Assembly: GCF_013337285.1 (NCBI RefSeq)
Contig: NZ_SUPW01000001.1
Coordinates: forward strand, 248,001 to 312,000
Source: Agrobacterium tumefaciens
GTDB lineage: Bacteria > Pseudomonadota > Alphaproteobacteria > Rhizobiales > Rhizobiaceae
Reading direction: 5' to 3'
DNA length: 64,000 bases
The notes under the pieces were generated by a model, which made no database searches, was not told where the DNA came from, and saw only the letters and a program-made list of their open reading frames with translations. A program made the position numbers and the translations under genes. Every line of letters begins with the position of its first letter. The stretch's first letter is position 1. Positions 15,666 through 25,792 of this stretch are shown in pieces.

Positions 15666-17387
15666 TCACTCGGCCGCGTATTGCCGTTCGGCAACAACAG
15701 CCCGCTGCGGAATGATCTGGGTGTTCGCCGATGTCTTGATGAGTTCGTCCTTCGGACCAAAAGAAACCAGCTTGCCACCCTGCACGACGCCAACCATATC
15801 CACCGGCTGCAAGGCGCTTGGACGGTGTGCGACCATGATGACGATACCTCTGCGTTCCCGAACCTTGACGATTGCACGCGCCAGGGCTTCTTCCCCCTCG
15901 GCGTCCAGATTGGAATTCGGCTCGTCCAGAACGACGATAAAGGGGTCGCCGTAGAGCGCGCGTGCCAGTGCGATGCGCTGACGTTGTCCGGCAGAAAGAG
16001 CCTGGCCGCTGGGGCCGATCTGCGTCTGATAACCGCCCGGCATGCGCACGATCATGTCATGGACGCCGGCAGCCCGGGCGGCGTGAAATATCTTGCGGGA
16101 ATCCGCATCCGGGTCGAAGCGGGAAATGTTTTCCGCAATCGATCCGTCCATCAGCGATACTTCCTGCGGAAGATAACCGATATTGGAGGTGAAGAACTCC
16201 GTGGGCCATTGCTTGAGATCTGCGCCATCAATGCGGACAGCACCGCGAAGAACTGGCCAGATGCCGAGAATGGAGCGAACCAGCGTGGTCTTTCCGCCGC
16301 CACTTGGGCCGATCAGAGCAAGCGCCTGCCCGGCCTTGAGGTTCAGGCTGATATCACTCAAGAGCACCGTGCCGGAAAGCGGCGCAACCGTCGTAATATT
16401 TTCAAGCGAAAGCTCCTGGGAAGGGGCCGGAAGATCGAAACGTGTGTCCGGGTTGTCCAGAGCAGCCAAAGTATCCTTGATGCGACCCCAGCTTCTGCGC
16501 GCAGCCACCACGCCTTTCCACTGGGCGATTGCCTGATCGACAGGTGCAAGTGCGCGGCCCGTGACGATGGATGAGGCAATAATCGAACCTGCTGACATTT
16601 CTCCCTTGATCGTCAGATACGCGCCGACGCCGAGAATGGCTGATTGCAACATCATGCGAAGCACCTTGGAAATGCCCGAAAAAGTGCCTGATATATCGGA
16701 GGTGGCGGTCTGCGTATCGAGATGACGGCGATTGGCACGCTCGAAAAGCTTCAGCGCACGATCCGTCATGCCCATGGAATAGAGGACATCGCCATTGCGA
16801 ATGTGATTATCCGCAACGACATTGCGGTTGACAGCAGCACGGGTCATTTCCTTGGCATGGCGACGGGAAAGCAGTTCAGCGGCCAGTGTCACGCAGGCGA
16901 GGAAGACCGCACCGCCAACCGTCAGCATTCCAAGAACCGGATGAAGCAGCCAGACGAAAACGAGGTAGATCGGTATCCAGGGCAGGTCGAACAGCGCGAC
17001 CGGCCCGGCACCGGAGAGAAAGGTGCGCACTGTATCGACATCCCTGCCGCGCTCGTTTGCTTCAGCTGGTGAATAACCGAAGCGCGGCATGTCGATGACG
17101 ACCTTATGCACCAACGGCGAAATCTTCTGGTCAATATTGGCCGAGAAGCGCACCAGAATTTGCGAGCGCAGAATATCAAACATACCCTGAAACAGATAAA
17201 GGCCGATGGCGATGGCGGACAGCCACAGGAGTGTCGGGACACTGCCGCTGGTCAGTGCACGGTCGTAAATCTGCAGCATGTATATGGCGCCGGTGAGCGC
17301 CAGAATGTTGATGACGCCGGAAAGTCCGAAGACAAACCATAAAAGGCTGCCGATGCCACTGATCTTGTAGTTTGATTGCTTACTCAT
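15666..17387 (-). CDS. type I secretion ABC transporter (PrtD/PrsD-like)
   Basis: This 573-residue half-transporter combines an N-terminal membrane domain (spans visible in LLWFVFGLSGVINILALTGA and VPTLLWLSAIAIGLYLFQG) with a C-terminal ATPase. Walker A is GPSGGGKTT, the signature is ALSAGQRQRIALARAL, Walker B is FIVVLDEPNSNLD and the H-loop is VAHRPS. It lacks a C39 peptidase, as in exporters of RTX proteases and lipases. ATG 17387 is preceded by AGGGGACG; six more codons upstream are in frame. It lies 70 nt after the peroxidase gene and 12 nt before the small RTX gene, and presumably exports both. Confidence 0.93.
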   Translation of the reverse strand: MSKQSNYKISGIGSLLWFVFGLSGVINILALTGAIYMLQIYDRALTSGSVPTLLWLSAIAIGLYLFQGMFDILRSQILVRFSANIDQKISPLVHKVVIDMPRFGYSPAEANERGRDVDTVRTFLSGAGPVALFDLPWIPIYLVFVWLLHPVLGMLTVGGAVFLACVTLAAELLSRRHAKEMTRAAVNRNVVADNHIRNGDVLYSMGMTDRALKLFERANRRHLDTQTATSDISGTFSGISKVLRMMLQSAILGVGAYLTIKGEMSAGSIIASSIVTGRALAPVDQAIAQWKGVVAARRSWGRIKDTLAALDNPDTRFDLPAPSQELSLENITTVAPLSGTVLLSDISLNLKAGQALALIGPSGGGKTTLVRSILGIWPVLRGAVRIDGADLKQWPTEFFTSNIGYLPQEVSLMDGSIAENISRFDPDADSRKIFHAARAAGVHDMIVRMPGGYQTQIGPSGQALSAGQRQRIALARALYGDPFIVVLDEPNSNLDAEGEEALARAIVKVRERRGIVIMVAHRPSALQPVDMVGVVQGGKLVSFGPKDELIKTSANTQIIPQRAVVAERQYAAE

Positions 17388-17457
17388 AACACGTCCCCTG
17401 ATCACTGCACTGTGCGATATTCGGCCGCCGGTCGCGGCCGATGCCTCGGGTTAAAGC

Positions 17458-20400
17458 TCAGGAAACGCCAACGAAATCATTGGCAGTGAGGTTGTGGCGG
17501 CCATGCAGGGCGAGTTCGAAATCTGCCCCGTCATCACCCTGCGTATTGCCCCTAATGACGGTGAATTCCTCGCCATCACGTATTTCGTGGGCAATCGTCA
17601 CATCGCCAAGCGCCGTCATCGTGGTGCCAGCCGTCAGGCGCAGCCCCTGCCCCATGCCGGAGAAATCAATCTTGTCCCCGGTGCTGAAGCCATAGATCGT
17701 GTCGCCATTTGCAGCGGCAGCGGAGTTGAACTTGAAGGTGTCATCCCCAAGTCCGCCATCGATGATGTTGATGGCATTGGAGGCGACAATCTTGTCGTGG
17801 CCGGATCCGCCGATAAAGTTTTCGAAGCCGAAGAACGTATCGTTGCCGGTGCTTGCACCACTGACGGAACCACGCCCCATCAGACCATTGCCGAGATCGA
17901 CGGTGAGATTGGTCGTGCTGACCGAGTAGTCCAATGTATCTGTGCCGTCTTCCCCGTAATAGACGTCGTCACCATCGTTCAGCGTGGCAAGTATCGTGTC
18001 ATTGCCGGCACCAGCCCAGATACGATCGTTGCCGGCACCGCCTTCGAGGATATCGTCGCCCTCGTCTCCAAACAGCAAGTCGTTACCGGCGCCGCCGAAG
18101 ATGAGATCGTTGCCGGCACCACCGTGGATTTCGTCGTTACCGTCACCACCGTTTGCCACATCCTTGCCGTCACCACCCAGAATGACATCATCACCGGCCT
18201 CGCCGCGGAGAATGTCGTTGCCGGCGTCACCGACGAGAATATCCGTGCCATCGCCGCCAATCAGCGTGTCGTGACCCGCCGCACCCATGAGGGTGTCGTT
18301 GCCGGACGTACCGATCAGTGTTTTGGCAGCTATCGGCTGCGGCGTCGTGTTGCCCCCGCCATTATTGCCATTGGGGACCCCATCATCTGGCGTATTTCCG
18401 CATTCGCCACCGTTGCCTTCGCCCTCCTGATCATCATCATCGTCGTCGTCCTCATTTTCGTATTCTTTAAGCCCTGGAGTCATATCGCCGAAAAATACGA
18501 TCTGATGTGTGCCGTTGGAGAGGGTGGAAAGGCCCGTTGCAGCATCATAGGTGCGACTGAAGTCCTGCGGACTGCTGCCGGCGGGCAGTTCGATAACGTC
18601 CTGCGGACGAAGCGTTCCGACAATCGTGTCGCTACCGCCATTGGAGCGGAAGACAATGCGATGTGCCGAAGTCAACGCGCTGATATCCACAGTATCATTG
18701 CCCGCACTGCCATCGATGGTGATGGTGCTGAAGTTCAGGCTCGTGGAGGTGAAGTTGCCGATAACCTGCACGGTATCGCCATTGTTGACACCGGTGTTGA
18801 GCCCACCGCCATCATTGGCTGTCACGTTAAGGGTGTTGACGACGATCTCTTCGATATTGTCGAGCTCCGCAATGACAGATTCGACACCACCCACTGTTCT
18901 GGTAATGACGATTTCAGTATTCGTCGCAAAGATCGTTCCGAGAGACGTTGCGAGATTGGCGTTCTGGCCGTTGGTAACCGCATAGATACGGAACAGTTCG
19001 GCACCTGCGACACCTGTCAGGCGATACGTGTCGACCCCGGTACCGCCGTCGATCAGATCACGCCCATCGGTGCTGGTCTGGTTGATCGTGTCGGTGCCGG
19101 CACCGGCATTGATCACGTCAAAACCAGCGCCGCCATTCAGCGTGTCGTTACCGTTCCCGCCGTTCAGCGTATCGTCACCGGTCCCGCCATTGAGGGTGTC
19201 GTTGCCGCCAAGACCGTTCAGGATATCGTTGCCGGCACCGCCGTTCAGCGTATCGTTGCCGCCAAGGATGATGAATGGATCGACACCATTGAGCGTGTCG
19301 TCGCCATTGCCGCCATTCAAGACGTTGTTGGTGAGAGCATTGCCATTCAGGGTAACGCCGCCGCGTGCCACAACCGGCAAGGTCGGAACGGAAATGACCG
19401 TCTCGGTACCGCCCAGCCCATCGGTGAAGCTGACAGAGACACGCAGTTGACGACCGATTTCATTGATATCGCCAAGCTGAAGCAGCAGCGCATTGGGCTC
19501 GGTTGGCACAAAGGTCGCAGCGGTCGCACCGGGAATATCGGTCCAGGTCGTTCCGTTCAGATATTGCCACTGGTAGGCGAAGGCGCTTTCGATGCCGTTA
19601 GCGTCGGCAATCTGCGAAACATCGACCGTCAGTGTCTGGCCTTCTTCCGGAGAAACCTGACCATTGGTCCGCGTTGCGTCGATGATGACAGGCACGCCGG
19701 TTGCTGGTTGCGGCAGTCCGGCGCTGATATCGACCGTCCGGTCGGCAAATTGCAGCCGCTCGATATTGTATAGCCGATCAGTACCGTCAGGCACGCGATT
19801 TCGCCCGGTTATCGGATCGATTGCGCCGGCCGTTGGATTGACATGCGAAATGGTAAAGCTGCCATCCTGATTGGCGGTGATATCGTAGTTTGCAAAATCA
19901 TCCCAGTAGATAGCGGTATCGATATCGCCATCGCCGCCGCCATCGAGAAGTTCACGCACGATCTGCATCGAACCGGGATTGATGCGACCATCGACCATCC
20001 ATGAGGTCAGCGATTTCGTGACGCCATTCAGCGTGACGGTATCTTCAAGGCTCTTGACCGTGAAGGCGATCCCATCCTTCGATTGGCCGATGATACGCAC
20101 GCTCAGATAACGGTCACCATCGATGACATCATCGCCGCCGCGACCCTCGATCATATCGGAACCGCCACCTCCAAGGATGATGTTTCCACCAACAAAAACC
20201 CGTTCCGTCGTACCGGTTCTGCCATTTTCCCACGATCCGTCGGCCCAGTATTCGCCCGTGCTCATCATGTCTTGCGTGATGATCTGGTTGAGGCCGGCGA
20301 TACGGTCGATACCAGCCTGATTAAGCTCGTTGTAACGGAAGCCTGTTTCGGGCGTCGGGTCGGTGACCGTGCCGCCTTCCGGTCCGGTTCCGAGGCGATC

Positions 20401-23400
20401 ATCGCCACGCAAAACGTCATTATGATCCCAGCCTGAAAGGCCTTCTACCTGGCTGAAGCGGTCTCGCAACACTTCCAGAGGCAGTGTTGTGAAGATATCG
20501 ACACGCATATCCGCATCGGCACCGTTCTTCTGGCCCTGATGGATAACCCAGTCATGGCCCCACATGCCGATGTTCTTCTGAATGCCCTCTCCGGCAAACA
20601 TGATGTCATCGCCGGAGTCCGCATCGTAGTCGGTATCGCCGGAACCGCCGTTCAGCACGTCGTGCCCGATGACGGTCGAGTTGAAGAAGAGCTCACCATT
20701 GTCGCCAGCGATGTAATCGAAACCGCCGCCGCCTTCGATCCAGTCATCGCCCTCGTTGCCGAAAAGCGCATTGATACCGTCACCCCCGGAGATGAAGTCG
20801 TCGCCCTGGCCACCGCGGATTTCGCCGTCATCGGCGCCGGAAACAAGGTAGTCCTTGCCCTCACCGCCGAAAATCAGCGACATGCCCGTGCCATCGACAA
20901 TCACGTCATTGCCGCTTTCACCCTTCAGCACGCTGACAGCACCTATATCCGTGCCGGCACTGGTGATGATGTCGTCACCTGCGCCGCCATTGATAGCGTC
21001 CACGCCATAACCGGCCTCGATGCGATCGTTGCCCATCCCACCCCAGACACTGTCGTCACCACCACCTGAAATAATGTGGTCGTCGTCATCCGTTCCTTGA
21101 ATGAGAATGTGGTCGAGACCGTTGTAGCGGATGAAATTCGGGCCGCGTTCGACCAATTTGGAGACCGCTTCAAGAACAGGGTTTTCGTGCTGCGGGTCGG
21201 CTATTCCGGTCATCTGCGCCTGTTTGGCAGCATCGACATAGAAAATATGGTCGGGCGTCGAGAAAATGTCGGCCGGGAGGGCAAGTCCATCAGGCCCGAC
21301 ACTGGTGTTGCGCGCGACGATCTTGGAGAGGGAGTTGTTTTCCAGCTCCGTCAGCAGGTTGAGGCCCTGTGTGCGCGACAGATAGTAGAAGCGGTCCGAA
21401 TCCTGCAGATTTTCCATCTGAAGCTGGAAAATGAAGGAGAAGGTCGAGCCCAGCATACCGCCAAACGCCATCTTCTTTTCCGCAAGACCACCGACCCACA
21501 GGTCAATATCGTTCAGACCACCCAGGCTACCGCCCGCATAGAGGCCGCGTGCGTTGAGAAAATCCTGCCGGTCCTGTTCGCTCGGGACAATGCCATCACC
21601 GTTGATGTCGACACCGAAGACAAGTTCCATAGCGGCATCACGTTTGGCTTCGATCGTCATCGCGCCAGTCACGCTTGAATGTGTGCCGTAGGCCGCAATG
21701 AAGTTGATGATGGATTCCGGGTTTCTGATATTGACGGCGAAATCTGCCCAGCTGACATAAGGCCGCAGATTGGTATCGCCATTGGCAAATTCCATGAACT
21801 GCGCGCGGGCTTGATTGAGCGTCGGCATGCCAGTGTCGCGACCGCGGGCGATGTTGAGCGCAGCAAGATCGAGCGGAATGCCGACAAGCTGGTTGCGCAG
21901 GACATCGGTGACGAATTCATCGATCTCATTGGCATGCTGGGACGACATGCCCATGGCAATCGCACCGGCCATCTGCGCCTGGGAAATGCCTGTTTCGCCA
22001 AACTCCAGCGGATTCAGGAAAGCATCGAAAAGATCGACATTGTCCCGCGTTCCATCCGCATAGATGCGGTCGACAGTCTGGTTCAGCATCGAATGGCCGA
22101 AGCGATAGACGACATTGGCAAATTCGGAAAAGATAGCCGGATTAAGTTCCACGTCCGGCTGAACGAGGAAGATATCAACATCCGGCTGGATTTTGCGGGC
22201 GAATTCCTCAAAAACCAGATGCTGATACTGCATTTCCGTGGCAAAGCGCGCCGCCTGGAAAAGACGCTCGCCATTCCAGACAAGTGTGCTCAGATCGGCA
22301 GGCAAGACGCTGATCGGTTCGGCAAGCCACTGGTTGATAAAGGTGAAGTCGCCTTCCGAAATCGTCGTTGCGATGGCGGTCTGTTTGACCGCATTTATCT
22401 GGCGATTATGTTCCGCATGGAAAACGAAATGGACCGCCGTCAGTCCGATATTTTCGTTTCCGCGACCGTCGCCGGTAATGTAATGCGCATCGAGCAGTTC
22501 GTCGTCATAATGCGTCTGGTTGCCGCGCGGACCAAAACCGCCCGAATAACCCACGGCATCGTCATTGTCGGCCATCAGCACGCCGTTGGTGATAACGGGC
22601 GCTGCGGCATGGGCGATGTCATCCAGAAAAGCGTTTGGAAGTCTGAGTGCCAGTACAGTAGTCGGATTAACCGGCATATCCGGCGTGCCGGACACCACGA
22701 TATCGTCAGACGTATTGGGCACGCCATCGGCGCCGATACCAACGATCAACTGCGCAAAGCCGGTCACGGGGTCAGGAATAAAACGGCCATAGGGATCAGT
22801 GCGGATCATCGGCACTTTACCGACATCGGCATCTGTCAGCTCAATGCCCAGCATTTCGCGCGCTTGCGCCTTGATCTCACCCCATGTCGCAAGGCCGCCA
22901 TTTTCGCCTTCCAGCAGCAGACCGGTCGCAACCGTCTTGCCGTTGACGGTCTCATATTCGCGCAGGAACACCTGATGTGATGCATGAGACGTATAGGTCT
23001 GGTTCTGGTCAACCCATGGTGTGGTAACGTTGCCGGCGCCGTCGCCGACCGTGGCGCGTGTCAGCACCATGAAATTGGTGTGTGGCGTTGCCGGGTTATA
23101 GAGCGGATCGTCCGGCTGCAAAGGAATATAGACGGTGCCGTTACCACCCTTGGCAACGAGATCGAGACCATGATCAAAGAACTGGCCAAACAGCGTGAAC
23201 CAGGCATTGTAAGGTGCCGAAAGCCCTTCATCCGGAGAAACATTCGGCAAAAGCACGGTGTTGCCGTCCATCTGTACGCCCCATTGCTCAAGGAGGCCGT
23301 CAAGAATACCCGCCGCCTGGGCGGTTTGCGCCTGTTGAGCCTGGGCAGCGGTCAACGCTTGCTGCGCAGCGGCAAGAGCGTCGAGCACAGCGGGAAGATC

Positions 23401-24042
23401 AGCGGGGTCCGTGACCGCAACGACATCTGCCAATGCCTGCTGCACATTGGCTTGCGCGCCCGTCACGGCAAGGTTAGCCGCAGCGAGATTTGCCTGCGCG
23501 GCGGCGTCGCCCTCGAAGGCTTGACGGATAGCGATCACACCTTGGGCTATGTTCGCTTCGGAGTGGCCGGCAAGGCGCAAGGCCGCAGCAACAGCGGCCG
23601 GGTTTGCAAGCGTTTGATCCACAATGAGGTTTGAGATGAGACGGGGATCGGCATCCACAACCGTTCCAGGCGCAAAGCCCGGAGTGCCGGGTGCGCCCGG
23701 AGCGTAGTTGCCGTTGTTCAGCCACACTGGGTTGGCAGGCGTTCCAAACATCAATGTATCGTCGTTTTCATTGACCCAGTTCGGCTGTGTGAGCGGCTTG
23801 AAGGGTTCGCCAGAAGCGCCCCATTTTTCGCGCCCCGGTACCAGATTATTGTAGCTGCCATCCACAGTGCGCAGGCCTGATGGTAACAGCGGGCTATCGA
23901 CCAAGCTCCGTAGCGCCTCCCCGATCGGGTCGCCCTCTGCAAAATCCTCAGGCGTCAAGCCTGCGATCAATGCAGTATGAGCTTCAGCAATTGCGATCTG
24001 TTTGAGAATGAATTCGAGATCGTGTTTGATGAGTGTGACCAT
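17458..24042 (-). CDS. giant RTX animal-type haem peroxidase (peroxicin-like)
   Basis: About 2,194 residues. After an N-terminal helix-rich segment (MVTLIKHDLEFILKQI) and an Ala/Gln-rich insert (about 180-245), an animal-haem-peroxidase domain spans roughly 280-900. Its landmarks are the distal Q/H pair in GQFFDHGLDL (H291), the EHNRQ motif, the proximal histidine in YRFGHSMLNQ (H650) and LNIARGRDTGMP. RTX calcium repeats follow from about 980, then an Ig-like domain, more RTX blocks, an Asp/Glu run with Gly/Asn linker and a last RTX block with a C-terminal secretion tail. Bacterial homologues oxidise halides or phenols outside the cell and can be antimicrobial. ATG 24042 is preferred by family alignment; TTG 24084 is alternative. 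It is first in the secretion operon. Confidence 0.9.
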   Translation of the reverse strand: MVTLIKHDLEFILKQIAIAEAHTALIAGLTPEDFAEGDPIGEALRSLVDSPLLPSGLRTVDGSYNNLVPGREKWGASGEPFKPLTQPNWVNENDDTLMFGTPANPVWLNNGNYAPGAPGTPGFAPGTVVDADPRLISNLIVDQTLANPAAVAAALRLAGHSEANIAQGVIAIRQAFEGDAAAQANLAAANLAVTGAQANVQQALADVVAVTDPADLPAVLDALAAAQQALTAAQAQQAQTAQAAGILDGLLEQWGVQMDGNTVLLPNVSPDEGLSAPYNAWFTLFGQFFDHGLDLVAKGGNGTVYIPLQPDDPLYNPATPHTNFMVLTRATVGDGAGNVTTPWVDQNQTYTSHASHQVFLREYETVNGKTVATGLLLEGENGGLATWGEIKAQAREMLGIELTDADVGKVPMIRTDPYGRFIPDPVTGFAQLIVGIGADGVPNTSDDIVVSGTPDMPVNPTTVLALRLPNAFLDDIAHAAAPVITNGVLMADNDDAVGYSGGFGPRGNQTHYDDELLDAHYITGDGRGNENIGLTAVHFVFHAEHNRQINAVKQTAIATTISEGDFTFINQWLAEPISVLPADLSTLVWNGERLFQAARFATEMQYQHLVFEEFARKIQPDVDIFLVQPDVELNPAIFSEFANVVYRFGHSMLNQTVDRIYADGTRDNVDLFDAFLNPLEFGETGISQAQMAGAIAMGMSSQHANEIDEFVTDVLRNQLVGIPLDLAALNIARGRDTGMPTLNQARAQFMEFANGDTNLRPYVSWADFAVNIRNPESIINFIAAYGTHSSVTGAMTIEAKRDAAMELVFGVDINGDGIVPSEQDRQDFLNARGLYAGGSLGGLNDIDLWVGGLAEKKMAFGGMLGSTFSFIFQLQMENLQDSDRFYYLSRTQGLNLLTELENNSLSKIVARNTSVGPDGLALPADIFSTPDHIFYVDAAKQAQMTGIADPQHENPVLEAVSKLVERGPNFIRYNGLDHILIQGTDDDDHIISGGGDDSVWGGMGNDRIEAGYGVDAINGGAGDDIITSAGTDIGAVSVLKGESGNDVIVDGTGMSLIFGGEGKDYLVSGADDGEIRGGQGDDFISGGDGINALFGNEGDDWIEGGGGFDYIAGDNGELFFNSTVIGHDVLNGGSGDTDYDADSGDDIMFAGEGIQKNIGMWGHDWVIHQGQKNGADADMRVDIFTTLPLEVLRDRFSQVEGLSGWDHNDVLRGDDRLGTGPEGGTVTDPTPETGFRYNELNQAGIDRIAGLNQIITQDMMSTGEYWADGSWENGRTGTTERVFVGGNIILGGGGSDMIEGRGGDDVIDGDRYLSVRIIGQSKDGIAFTVKSLEDTVTLNGVTKSLTSWMVDGRINPGSMQIVRELLDGGGDGDIDTAIYWDDFANYDITANQDGSFTISHVNPTAGAIDPITGRNRVPDGTDRLYNIERLQFADRTVDISAGLPQPATGVPVIIDATRTNGQVSPEEGQTLTVDVSQIADANGIESAFAYQWQYLNGTTWTDIPGATAATFVPTEPNALLLQLGDINEIGRQLRVSVSFTDGLGGTETVISVPTLPVVARGGVTLNGNALTNNVLNGGNGDDTLNGVDPFIILGGNDTLNGGAGNDILNGLGGNDTLNGGTGDDTLNGGNGNDTLNGGAGFDVINAGAGTDTINQTSTDGRDLIDGGTGVDTYRLTGVAGAELFRIYAVTNGQNANLATSLGTIFATNTEIVITRTVGGVESVIAELDNIEEIVVNTLNVTANDGGGLNTGVNNGDTVQVIGNFTSTSLNFSTITIDGSAGNDTVDISALTSAHRIVFRSNGGSDTIVGTLRPQDVIELPAGSSPQDFSRTYDAATGLSTLSNGTHQIVFFGDMTPGLKEYENEDDDDDDDQEGEGNGGECGNTPDDGVPNGNNGGGNTTPQPIAAKTLIGTSGNDTLMGAAGHDTLIGGDGTDILVGDAGNDILRGEAGDDVILGGDGKDVANGGDGNDEIHGGAGNDLIFGGAGNDLLFGDEGDDILEGGAGNDRIWAGAGNDTILATLNDGDDVYYGEDGTDTLDYSVSTTNLTVDLGNGLMGRGSVSGASTGNDTFFGFENFIGGSGHDKIVASNAINIIDGGLGDDTFKFNSAAAANGDTIYGFSTGDKIDFSGMGQGLRLTAGTTMTALGDVTIAHEIRDGEEFTVIRGNTQGDDGADFELALHGRHNLTANDFVGVS

Positions 24043-24350
24043 TTGACGTTCGGGTGTCCCCGCCTCCAACGCTACTGAAAACAATCGCCGCCTCGCCCAT
24101 TGCAGGCAGAAGACGACATCCCGCCTAAGAGACTGGCATAATCAGAGTTTTTTCAAATAGCGCTTGGTCTAACGATGTATTGTCGCAAGGTCCTAATCCT
24201 TCTTCCGACCATCGTCTTAATTATTATTGATATAATTAATCCAAAATGATTAGTTTTTATCGGTTTATTATAGAAAACGATCGAATATAGACTGTTCAAC
24301 GTCTGCAATGCAGGACAATCATTTTTACAGTCTATCGAAGAGGGCTGGTA
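24043..24350. promoter_or_regulatory. AT-rich divergent control region
   Basis: The space between the peroxidase operon and the sensor kinase gene contains a markedly AT-rich core at about 24215-24295 with TTAATTATTATTGATATAAT and a nearby TAATCCAAAATGATTA palindrome-like stretch. It should hold both promoters. No clear sigma-factor or regulator site could be fixed, and no small gene was seen. Confidence 0.4.
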
Positions 24351-25784
24351 ATGAACAAAAGTGCATCCCGCATTGCAGGTTACATAAAGCCGCAGCCAAG
24401 ACGCTGGATGTTCAGAGCGATTGCCGATCTCTCCATCGCCAATCAGTTCTTGCTGACCGCCTCCATTGTCGTCTTTGGACTTATGGCTGCATTGAGCTTT
24501 TTTACCGCATCCCGGGTGGAGCGATCGGCGCTGGATGCGGCGGGCGTTGCGGGCGCTGCCCGTATGCAAACATCGATTACACCCTTCTTGCGACGCGACA
24601 GCCAGGGCAACTTCATTTTCGATGAGCAGTTCACAAGCGATATCGAATATCTCATCGGCCACGGTCCTCAGGACGAACGTATCACCAATGTGAAGATTTG
24701 GCTTTCCGATGGAACGCCAGCCTTTTCGGCCAGCGGCGAGATTGGCAGTCAGCGGGAGATGTTTCCCGAGCTCACCGGCGCATTGGCGGGCGACATAGTG
24801 GTTTCGCGCACCGATGGCGACAAACACGAATACAGCACGGGCGAGAAAGATGAGCTGCTGCTCGAGATTTATGCGCCACTCTACACGGACACCAGTGGAA
24901 AAGTCCTGCTTGCCGGTGAGATATACCAGGAGTCCTTGAAGTTACGAAAACAGATATCCAATGCGCGCACCGTGACGATGGCGGTGGTCTTCCTGCTTTC
25001 GGTGCCAATGTTGTCTCTGCTTTACCTTATCGTTCGACGTACCAGCAGGGTCATCGACGAGCAGCGAAAAACACTGCGCCAAAGCCTGCGCAATGCCATT
25101 GATCTGTCGATAGAAAACGACCGCCTGCGGGTCATTGCAGACAGCGCCCGCACGGAAGCCGGCAAGCTCAATGAACGCATTTTGGATCAAATTGGCGCGG
25201 ATCTGCATGATGGTTCCGTGCAGGTGCTGACACTTGTAAAGCTTCGGATGAGCGACATGGTCGCCACGGATCCGGAAGATACAAGTCAGCGACGCACACT
25301 TCAAAAGATCCTTGATTTGGTCTCCGGCGTCCTTGAGGAACTGCGCAATATTTCCGCCGGGCTTATCCTTCCGGAACTGGAGGGCATCACGCTTCAGCAG
25401 TCGATTGAATTATCCCTGAAACGTTATTACGAGATCACCGGGTGCGAGGTGGAGATAGCCGATCGCGAACGCATCGATATCCGTCTGCACGACCTGTCCA
25501 TCTGCCTGTATCGGTTTGTACTGGAAGGGTTGATGAACAGCTATCGTCACGCGCATGGAAACCGACAGATCGTCCGTTATCGCCTGCGTAACGGCCGCCT
25601 CTATGTCAGCGTTGCCGATTTTGGCGCAAGCCGGTTGATCACCTCCCAAAAAGAGGTTCAAAGGGTAAGGTTGGGACAAGTCAGCCAAAAACGCCGCATC
25701 CGCTCTTTCGGCGGACGAATGCGCTTTTTTCCAGGTAAAAACGGTTCGATTGCCGTTGCCGTTTTACCGATTAATGCCGATTGA
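24351..25784 (+). CDS. sensor histidine kinase, NarX-like
   Basis: The 477-residue membrane kinase has two spans (about 32-54 and 207-229) that enclose a periplasmic sensor domain of about 150 residues, then a coiled linker and a HisKA_3-type dimerisation domain with phospho-acceptor H286 in GADLHDGSVQVL. The ATP-binding part keeps the N-box (EGLMNSYRHAHGN), but the G-box reads VADFGASR rather than DxGxG, so it is diverged. The NarL-type regulator gene is convergent, 8 nt from the stop. The kinase gene diverges from the RTX peroxidase operon, suggesting but not proving that it controls it. The signal is unknown. Confidence 0.85.
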   Translation: MNKSASRIAGYIKPQPRRWMFRAIADLSIANQFLLTASIVVFGLMAALSFFTASRVERSALDAAGVAGAARMQTSITPFLRRDSQGNFIFDEQFTSDIEYLIGHGPQDERITNVKIWLSDGTPAFSASGEIGSQREMFPELTGALAGDIVVSRTDGDKHEYSTGEKDELLLEIYAPLYTDTSGKVLLAGEIYQESLKLRKQISNARTVTMAVVFLLSVPMLSLLYLIVRRTSRVIDEQRKTLRQSLRNAIDLSIENDRLRVIADSARTEAGKLNERILDQIGADLHDGSVQVLTLVKLRMSDMVATDPEDTSQRRTLQKILDLVSGVLEELRNISAGLILPELEGITLQQSIELSLKRYYEITGCEVEIADRERIDIRLHDLSICLYRFVLEGLMNSYRHAHGNRQIVRYRLRNGRLYVSVADFGASRLITSQKEVQRVRLGQVSQKRRIRSFGGRMRFFPGKNGSIAVAVLPINAD

Positions 25785-25792
25785 CTGCACAT

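Noticed and set aside
17494-19773. 759-codon open frame on the plus strand
   Set aside because: It is antisense to the RTX repeats of the peroxidase; the repetitive GGxGxD codons leave the opposite frame open. Composition is Ile/Val/Ala-Asp repetitive with no domain.
21679-22980. 433-codon plus-strand open frame
   Set aside because: It is antisense to the haem-peroxidase catalytic domain, which carries the conserved histidines on the minus strand.
24153-24827. 224-codon minus-strand frame upstream of the peroxidase
   Set aside because: Most of it is antisense to the sensor kinase; the remainder crosses the AT-rich promoter region. No similarity seen.
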